DNA of 10,288 nucleotides from DASPLH01 sp035627675 (GTDB lineage Bacteria > Acidobacteriota > Terriglobia > Terriglobales > Acidobacteriaceae), in the NCBI GenBank assembly GCA_035627675.1, contig DASPLH010000098.1, positions 1 through 10,288 on the forward strand. The letters run 5' to 3'. This document shows, piece after piece, positions 5,674-10,288 of this stretch. Within the stretch, counting starts at the first letter, position 1. The number at the start of each line of letters is the position of its first letter. A program made the translations under genes and the position numbers. The notes beneath the pieces are model-generated. The model was not told the origin of the DNA, did no database searches, and saw only the letters and a list, made by a program, of their open reading frames with translations.

Positions 5674-7818
5674 ATGCATCTGCAACGCGTAAGTCTCGTA
5701 GCCGTCCTTTTCGCCGCGTCCGCTCTCGCTCAACAGACACAACCACCGGCTAACCCGGAACCTCCACCCGCCCCGCAGCAAGCGCAGGAGAAACCGGCGG
5801 CCCCCGTTACGCCGGCGACTCCGGCCAGCGGCACCCCGCAGCGTCCGCTGACGCAGCTGCCGTACACGCCAAGCCTCGACGTGCCTTCGATGGACAAGAC
5901 GGCCGATCCCTGCGTGGACTTCTACCAGTACTCCTGCGGCGGGTGGATGAAGAACAATCCCATCCCTCCGGATCAGGCTCGCTGGAGCGTCTATGGCAAG
6001 TTGGCCAACGAAAACATGCAGTTCCTCTGGGGGATTCTGGAGGATGCGGCGCGGCCCGATCCGAAGCGTACGGCCGTCCAGCAGAAGATCGGCGACTACT
6101 TCGCCTCGTGCATGGATGAAGCCGCGGTAGAGAAACTGGGGATGCAGCCCCTGAAACCCGTGCTCGACGAGATCGCAGCTATCAGGAGTGTCTCCCAGAT
6201 CGCTCCATGGCTGGCCAAGGAACACCTGGCGATGCAGGGCGGCAGACTGATGTTTGGGTTCGGCTCCAACCAGGATTTCGGAGACGCTTCCCAGGTCATC
6301 GGGTTCCTCGACGCGGGCGGGTTGGGACTGCCGGACCGCGACTACTACCTGAAAGACGACAAGAAGTCGCAGGAGACACGCGAGCGCTACGTCCAGCACG
6401 TCGCCAACATGCTGAAGCTGGCGGGCGAGCCGGAGGAGAAAGCCGCGGCCAGCGCGCAGACGATCCTGCGGATGGAGACGGCGCTGGCGAAAGCTTCGTT
6501 GAGCCGCGTAGATCGTCGCGATCCCTACAAGCTCTACCACAAGATGTCTCCGGCGGAGATCGAAGCACTGGCTCCCAGCCTGGATTGGAAGGGCTACTTC
6601 GCGACTTCGGGAGTTGCGCAGGCAAAGACGATCAATGTTACCGAGCCCGATTTCTTCAAGGCGCTGGACGCGCAGCTTAAGTCCGAAAGCCTCGACAACT
6701 GGAAAACCTACCTGCGCTGGCACGCGGTGTCGGCCAAGGCACCCTACCTCTCCAAGGCGTTCGTGGAAACCAACTTCGAGTTCTACTCGAAGTACCTGCG
6801 CGGCGTCAGCCAGATGCAGCCGCGCTGGAAGCGCTGCGTCCGTTACGTGGACAACGATCTCGGCGAGGCGCTCGGTCAGGAATTCGTCCGCCGCACCTTC
6901 GCTCCCAAGACGAAGGAAGACACGGTCCGCATGACGAGGTTGATCGAAGAGGCGATGCTGGAGGAAATCAACCAGCTCGACTGGATGACTCCCGCGACCA
7001 AGCAGCAGGCGATCAAGAAACTGAACGCCGTTCGCAACAAGGTCGGATATCCGGACAAGTGGCGCGACTACTCGCCCGTGGCAGTACGCCGCGGAGACTT
7101 CTTCGGCAACGTCTCGCGCGCGACGGTCTTCGAGTCCAGGCGCCAGCTCGGCAAGATTGGAAAGCCTGTGGACAAGACCGAGTGGAGCATGACTCCGCCG
7201 ACCGTCAACGCCTACTACAACCCGCAGATGAACGACATCAACTTCCCGGCCGGAGTGCTGCAACCGCCGCTCTACGACCCGAAGATGGATGCCGCGCCCA
7301 ACTACGGCAACACCGGATCGACCATCGCACACGAGCTGACGCACGGCTTCGACGACGAGGGCCGCCAGTTCGACGCCGAGGGCAACCTGAAGGACTGGTG
7401 GACGAAGCAGGATGCCGAGCAGTTCGAGGAGCGCGTCAACTGCATCCGCGAGCAGTACGCGCAGTACACGGTCGTGGACGATCTCAAGATCAACAGCAAG
7501 CTGACGTCCGGCGAGGACGTCGCCGATCTCGGTGGAACCCTGCTCGCATACCTCGCGTGGAAGAAGGAAGTCGCGGGCAAAGCCCTGCAACCCATCGAGG
7601 GCTTCACGCCTGACCAGCGCTTCTTCATCGGCTTCGCGCAGTGGACGTGCGAGAACGAGCGTCCGGAGAACCTCAGGGTCAATGCGCTCACCGATCCCCA
7701 CTCTCCGGGCAAGTACCGCATCAACGGCATCGTCGCCAACCTGCCGCAGTTCCAGCAGGCTTTCGGATGCAAGGCCGGACAGCCCATGGTGAAGGAGAAG
7801 GTCTGTAAGGTCTGGTGA
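5674..7818 (+). CDS. Exported M13 family zinc metallopeptidase (neprilysin/PepO type)
   Basis: A 714-residue protein with a signal peptide (residues 1-19, MHLQRVSLVAVLFAASALA), then a Pro/Ala-rich linker to about residue 65. The M13 N-terminal domain follows, with PCVDFYQYSCGGW (C80, C88). The catalytic domain has NAYYN (N512-Y515, the substrate-binding motif), the zinc site HELTH (H553, E554, H557) and the third zinc ligand in E614-DVAD618. The protein ends with the family C-terminus CKVW. All key residues are present, so it should be active. By family it cuts oligopeptides in the periplasm or outside the cell. It is transcribed divergently from tolQ, 131 bp start to start. A link to Tol-Pal function is not known. 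A TACACT at 5641-5646 might be its -10 element; this is weak. Confidence 0.95.
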   Translation: MHLQRVSLVAVLFAASALAQQTQPPANPEPPPAPQQAQEKPAAPVTPATPASGTPQRPLTQLPYTPSLDVPSMDKTADPCVDFYQYSCGGWMKNNPIPPDQARWSVYGKLANENMQFLWGILEDAARPDPKRTAVQQKIGDYFASCMDEAAVEKLGMQPLKPVLDEIAAIRSVSQIAPWLAKEHLAMQGGRLMFGFGSNQDFGDASQVIGFLDAGGLGLPDRDYYLKDDKKSQETRERYVQHVANMLKLAGEPEEKAAASAQTILRMETALAKASLSRVDRRDPYKLYHKMSPAEIEALAPSLDWKGYFATSGVAQAKTINVTEPDFFKALDAQLKSESLDNWKTYLRWHAVSAKAPYLSKAFVETNFEFYSKYLRGVSQMQPRWKRCVRYVDNDLGEALGQEFVRRTFAPKTKEDTVRMTRLIEEAMLEEINQLDWMTPATKQQAIKKLNAVRNKVGYPDKWRDYSPVAVRRGDFFGNVSRATVFESRRQLGKIGKPVDKTEWSMTPPTVNAYYNPQMNDINFPAGVLQPPLYDPKMDAAPNYGNTGSTIAHELTHGFDDEGRQFDAEGNLKDWWTKQDAEQFEERVNCIREQYAQYTVVDDLKINSKLTSGEDVADLGGTLLAYLAWKKEVAGKALQPIEGFTPDQRFFIGFAQWTCENERPENLRVNALTDPHSPGKYRINGIVANLPQFQQAFGCKAGQPMVKEKVCKVW

Positions 7819-7824
7819 AGCGAT

Positions 7825-7857
7825 CGGTTCATCGGGCCATCGTGCCAGCGGTTCATC
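7825..7857 (+). repeat. Two 9-bp direct repeats CGGTTCATC
   Basis: CGGTTCATC occurs at 7825-7833 and 7849-7857, with CGGGCCATCG and related words between. The spacer between the peptidase gene and the next gene thus looks like a small degenerate repeat cluster. No function is apparent. Confidence 0.4.
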
Positions 7858-7869
7858 TAAGGAGAACTT

Positions 7870-8235
7870 GTGACCGAGAGATCTGCGGTTAAGTCCATTG
7901 AACTACGCTCCCGAACGAAGGCGTTTGCCTTGCGCGTCCTTCGTTTGGTGAACTCGCTTCCAAGGCGGATGGACTCGGACGTAATTGCAAAACAACTGTT
8001 GCGATCCGCTACTTCTGTTGCGGCTAATTACCGCGCGGCGCAGCGTTCGAGGTCGAAGGCGGAGTTCATCTCCAAGATCTCGGTTGTGGTCGAGGAAGCG
8101 GACGAAACAGTTTTCTGGCTGGAACTGCTAACCGAATCCGGGCTGGTGAGTGCAGAAAGAATCGGCGACCTCACGCGTGAAGCGAATGAATTGCTCGCAA
8201 TCTTCGCCGCTTCGCAAAGAACGGCCCGCAACTGA
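7870..8235 (+). CDS. Four-helix-bundle protein (S23/IVP family)
   Basis: A 121-residue all-helical, charged, soluble protein. It matches the family first described as S23 or 23S rRNA intervening-sequence protein. Recognisable parts are LRLVNSLPRRMDSDVIAKQL, the core LLRSATSVAANYRAAQRSRS, and KAEFISKISVVVEEADETVFWLELL. The length is normal for the family. The start is GTG with a strong AAGGAG five bases upstream (7859-7864). Members form pentameric bundles, and relatives include the Avd accessory protein of diversity-generating retroelements. Stand-alone copies like this one have no established function. No rRNA, reverse transcriptase or template repeat lies nearby. It sits 51 bp after the peptidase stop on the same strand. 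Its codons look less GC-rich at third positions than those of its neighbours, which may hint at later acquisition (by eye only). Confidence 0.85.
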   Translation: MTERSAVKSIELRSRTKAFALRVLRLVNSLPRRMDSDVIAKQLLRSATSVAANYRAAQRSRSKAEFISKISVVVEEADETVFWLELLTESGLVSAERIGDLTREANELLAIFAASQRTARN

Positions 8236-8251
8236 TCTTTGTTGAAACGGT

Positions 8252-8290
8252 GGCAAGGTGGCGCGGTGGACCGATCCGTGCCGCCTTGCC
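8252..8290 (+). terminator. Terminator-like hairpin before recN
   Basis: A 15-bp stem with two G-U pairs: 8252-8266 (GGCAAGGTGGCGCGG) with 8276-8290 (CCGTGCCGCCTTGCC), and a 9-base loop. It is followed by TCTTCC, a poor T-tract. It lies 16 bp after the stop of the four-helix-bundle gene. It may end that transcript, or it may be a repeat-derived cruciform. Confidence 0.55.
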
Positions 8291-8300
8291 TCTTCCATGC

Positions 8301-8306
8301 TATTCT
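8301..8306 (+). promoter_or_regulatory. Possible -10 element of recN
   Basis: TATTCT, ten bases after the hairpin and 32 bases before the TTG start. No convincing -35 and no recognisable LexA-type operator is seen. Weak support, mainly from position. Confidence 0.25.
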
Positions 8307-8338
8307 CTTGCCGAAATCTCTCCACTCAGGACTCCGCC

Positions 8339-10018
8339 TTGCTTCGCGAGCTTCGTGTCGAAAACTACGCCGTCATCGACAACGTGGTTGTGGAGTTTGG
8401 CGCTGGCCTGAACCTCCTCACCGGCGAGACGGGCGCCGGTAAGTCCATCCTCATAGACGCACTGGCACTGCTGCTCGGCGACAAGGCCTCGTCCGAGGTT
8501 GTGCGGCACGGGGCGGAGAAGGCTACGGTTTCGGCGGTCTTCGACGTTGAAGGAGAGGCGGCTGCCGCGGTACTCGAGGAGAACGGCATCGACTCCGAAT
8601 CCGGCGAGGTGATTCTTCGCCGCGAGATCGCCGTCAACGGCAAGGGCCGTGTCTTCATCAACAATCAGCCTGCGACGGTTTCGGTCCTGAAACAGCTCGC
8701 GCCTCATCTCGCCGTGATTCACGCGCAGAACGAGGCTGTGTTGGCGTTCGATCCTCCGGCTCGGCTTGCGCTGCTGGATGCGGCGGCGGGCGTGGATCAT
8801 GCGGCGGTCAGCTCCGCTTACGCGGCGTGGAAGGCCTTGCGCGGGCGCATTGCCGATCTCGAACAGGGCGAGCAGGACAAGCTTCGCCTGCTGGACCTCT
8901 GGAGCTTCCAGTTGAAGGAGATCGAGGCGGCGGATCCCAAACCCGGCGAAGACCAGCGCCTGGAGTCCGAGCGACGCGTGCTGGCGAACTCCGAGCGCGT
9001 GTACTCGGCAGCGATGGCCGCGTACGACTCGCTCTACGAGAATGCTTCGTCTTCGGTGGCGACGATGCGGGCGGCCGCGCGCCAGATCGAAGACCTCGCG
9101 CGCTTCGACAGCAAGTTTCAGGAGCAGTTGCAGGCGCTGGACTCGGCGCGCATCGCGGTCGAGGACGTCGGAATGACGTTGCGCGATTTCGCCGATGGAA
9201 TCGAGGCGTCTCCGGAGCGACTGGCCGAAGTCGAGGACCGCTTGGCGACTCTCGACCGAATCCGTCGCAAGTACGGAAACACGATTGACGAGGTGCTCGT
9301 TTTTGCCGACGACCTGCGCCGCAGGCTCCACGAAGTGGAGAACAAGGACGAGGTGCTGCGCGAACTCCGCAAGCAGCTCGGCAAGACGGCGGAACGGTAT
9401 CTGTCCGAAGCGCGGGCGATCTCGCGCAAACGTTACGAGACGGCGCGCAAACTCGAAAAGACGGTTGAGGCCGAAATCAACGATCTGGCGATGAAGGTCA
9501 GGTTCCGCATAGAGGTCTCAGGTTCCGACGAAGCGGAGAACTGGACGCCGAGCGGCTTCGACCAGGTGGCCTACATGATCGCCACCAACGCCGGACAGCC
9601 CATGGGAGCGATCGAGAAGATCGCTTCCGGCGGCGAACTCTCGCGCGTCATGCTCGCCCTGAAGGCTTCGGTCGAGGCCGGCCGCGCAAAGAAGGGAAGC
9701 GACGCGCAACGCACGCTCGTCTTCGATGAGATCGACGCCGGTATCGGCGGACGCGCGGCGGATGCCGTTGGCAAGAAGCTGAAAGCCCTGTCGCGCTCCA
9801 AGCAAGTGCTGTGCATCACGCACCTTCCGCAGATCGCGTCCTTCGCCGATCAGCACTTCCTGATCGAGAAGCGACAGGGGAATGGCCGAACGGCGACCAG
9901 TATCCGCGAACTCGATGCGGCGGAGCGCAGGGAAGAGATCGCGCGCATGTTGAGCGGCGCGAAGATCACCGACGCGAGCTTGAAGAACGCAGAACAACTG
10001 CTGAAGGCGAACGCCTAG
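8339..10018 (+). CDS. recN: DNA repair protein RecN
   Basis: A 559-residue cytoplasmic SMC-like ATPase acting in double-strand break repair; length matches the family (about 550-575). The N-terminus LRELRVENYAVIDNVVVEFG is typical of RecN. Walker A is GETGAGKS (29-36). Helical coiled-coil arms follow in the middle (about 160-400). The ABC signature is SGGELSR (430-436), Walker B is VFDEIDAG (D463, E464), and the final switch region is CITHLPQIASFADQH. Start choice: TTG at 8339 gives the standard RecN N-terminus and has AGGA seven bases upstream. ATGs at 8258 and 8297 would add 27 or 14 unrelated residues, have no ribosome site, and 8258 lies inside a hairpin. recN is an SOS gene in many bacteria; no operator is visible here. 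Confidence 0.96.
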   Translation: MLRELRVENYAVIDNVVVEFGAGLNLLTGETGAGKSILIDALALLLGDKASSEVVRHGAEKATVSAVFDVEGEAAAAVLEENGIDSESGEVILRREIAVNGKGRVFINNQPATVSVLKQLAPHLAVIHAQNEAVLAFDPPARLALLDAAAGVDHAAVSSAYAAWKALRGRIADLEQGEQDKLRLLDLWSFQLKEIEAADPKPGEDQRLESERRVLANSERVYSAAMAAYDSLYENASSSVATMRAAARQIEDLARFDSKFQEQLQALDSARIAVEDVGMTLRDFADGIEASPERLAEVEDRLATLDRIRRKYGNTIDEVLVFADDLRRRLHEVENKDEVLRELRKQLGKTAERYLSEARAISRKRYETARKLEKTVEAEINDLAMKVRFRIEVSGSDEAENWTPSGFDQVAYMIATNAGQPMGAIEKIASGGELSRVMLALKASVEAGRAKKGSDAQRTLVFDEIDAGIGGRAADAVGKKLKALSRSKQVLCITHLPQIASFADQHFLIEKRQGNGRTATSIRELDAAERREEIARMLSGAKITDASLKNAEQLLKANA

Positions 10019-10080
10019 CCAGCAACCGCATTCTCACCGTAAAATCTCGACCCTTCGATTCAGCTACTTGCGACGGCCAC

Positions 10081-10106
10081 TCAGATATTTGGTTGTAGAT
10101 ATCTGA
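10081..10106 (+). other. AT-rich hairpin downstream of recN
   Basis: TCAGATAT (10081-10088) pairs with ATATCTGA (10099-10106) across a 10-base loop. It is 62 bp after the recN stop. No T-tract follows, so it is at best a weak terminator. It could also be a dyad operator for a gene to the right. Confidence 0.4.
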
Positions 10107-10126
10107 AGCCCAGGAGCTTACACGCG

Positions 10127-10154
10127 AACTGCCCCACCCTCTCGCTGCGCGAGA
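10127..10154 (+). repeat. 28-bp direct repeat, copy 1
   Basis: This 28-base word, starting AACTGCCCCACCCTCTCGC, recurs identically at 10261-10288. It forms the left arm and loop of the hairpin at 10130-10165: TCTCGC-TGC-GCGAGA at the tip, then ACCC/GGGT, then TGCCC/GGGCA with one mismatch and one bulge. Confidence 0.85.
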
Positions 10155-10189
10155 AGGGTAGGGCACCCGGTGTTTTGCTTTGGGATGGC

Positions 10190-10228
10190 CCCCACATTTG
10201 CTCCGCCTGCGGCTCCGCAGATGTGGGG
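10190..10228. repeat. Inverted repeat with 12-bp stem and nested hairpin
   Basis: CCCCACATTTGC (10190-10201) pairs with GCAGATGTGGGG (10217-10228), with one G-U pair. The 15-base loop holds a second small stem CCGC/GCGG. The right arm overlaps the first tandem 20-bp unit. Confidence 0.75.
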
Positions 10229-10257
10229 CACCGATGGCAGATGTGGGGCACCGATGG
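10218..10257 (+). repeat. Two tandem copies of a 20-bp unit
   Basis: The unit CAGATGTGGGGCACCGATGG occurs at 10218-10237 and 10238-10257 without a mismatch, followed by C in both cases. The exact match suggests a recent duplication. Confidence 0.88.
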
Positions 10258-10260
10258 CGA

Positions 10261-10288
10261 AACTGCCCCACCCTCTCGCTGCGCGAGA
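10261..10288 (+). repeat. 28-bp direct repeat, copy 2 (at window edge)
   Basis: Identical to 10127-10154 over all 28 bases visible. The window ends inside the repeat, so the true match may be longer and the right arm of its hairpin is not seen. Confidence 0.85.

Larger units (their letters stand above)
10019..10288. other. Intergenic region, no gene seen, repeat-rich
   Basis: After the recN stop no frame has a plausible gene. The first 100 bp hold a TAAAAT (10040-10045) and an AT-rich hairpin. The rest is a cluster of GC-rich direct and inverted repeats that continues past the window edge. The one open frame on the minus strand is built from the repeats. Confidence 0.7.

Noticed and set aside
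5566..7701. A 711-residue open frame on the minus strand opposite the M13 peptidase gene
   Set aside because: Its translation shows no recognisable domain. It lies antisense to a gene with all catalytic motifs intact. Long antisense frames are common in GC-rich genes with strong codon bias.
7870..8235. Avd of a diversity-generating retroelement
   Set aside because: The fold family fits, but no reverse transcriptase, template repeat or variable-repeat target gene lies in the window.
9966..10271. A 101-residue minus-strand open frame across the end of recN and the repeats
   Set aside because: Most of it is the repeat cluster read as protein, and it overlaps the recN end. No ribosome site or domain is visible.
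10118..10288. A CRISPR array
   Set aside because: There are only two copies of each word, with different unit lengths, one pair in direct tandem, and no regular spacers or cas genes.

Overview
The window looks like a chromosomal housekeeping region of a GC-rich, diderm (outer-membrane) bacterium. The complete Tol-Pal envelope operon shows the two-membrane architecture. An Ig-like domain inside Pal, a TonB-type protein in the TolA slot, a secreted M13 peptidase and GC-rich 'TGGGGCA' intergenic repeats resemble what I know from Acidobacteriota. That placement is an inference from gene content and style; there is no rRNA or marker gene in the window to prove it.

Left edge (1-438): a short plus-strand gene for a small [2Fe-2S] ferredoxin-fold protein. 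It may begin before the window. It converges on the Tol-Pal operon, and a 12-bp perfect hairpin with A and T flanks serves as a terminator for both strands.

Centre (439-5542, minus strand): tolQ, tolR, a tonB/tolA-like gene, tolB, pal and cpoB, transcribed in that order from right to left. TolQ and TolR form the proton channel. The TonB-like protein carries energy across the periplasm. TolB and Pal form the outer-membrane and peptidoglycan end, and CpoB is the coiled-coil/TPR partner. Together they constrict and stabilise the outer membrane, especially at division. tolQ, tolR and tolA are 3 bp apart or overlapping, whereas tolB, pal and cpoB are separated by spacers of 55-127 bp. The pal-cpoB spacer holds a 13-bp perfect hairpin. 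A perfect TATAAT lies just upstream of tolQ.

Right half (5674-10018, plus strand): a divergent gene for an exported M13 (neprilysin/PepO-type) zinc peptidase, then a free-standing four-helix-bundle (S23/IVP-type) protein, then recN. A strong terminator-like hairpin made partly of 8-base GGTGG repeats separates the last two. RecN most likely starts at a TTG codon.

Right edge (10019-10288): no gene seen. The region holds a composite intergenic repeat with a 28-bp direct repeat at both ends, a tandem 20-bp unit and two long hairpins. It runs off the window edge.

I found no clear sign of a new defence, mobile or biosynthetic system. The points most worth a second look are the domain architecture of Pal, the structured spacers and the repeat cluster.
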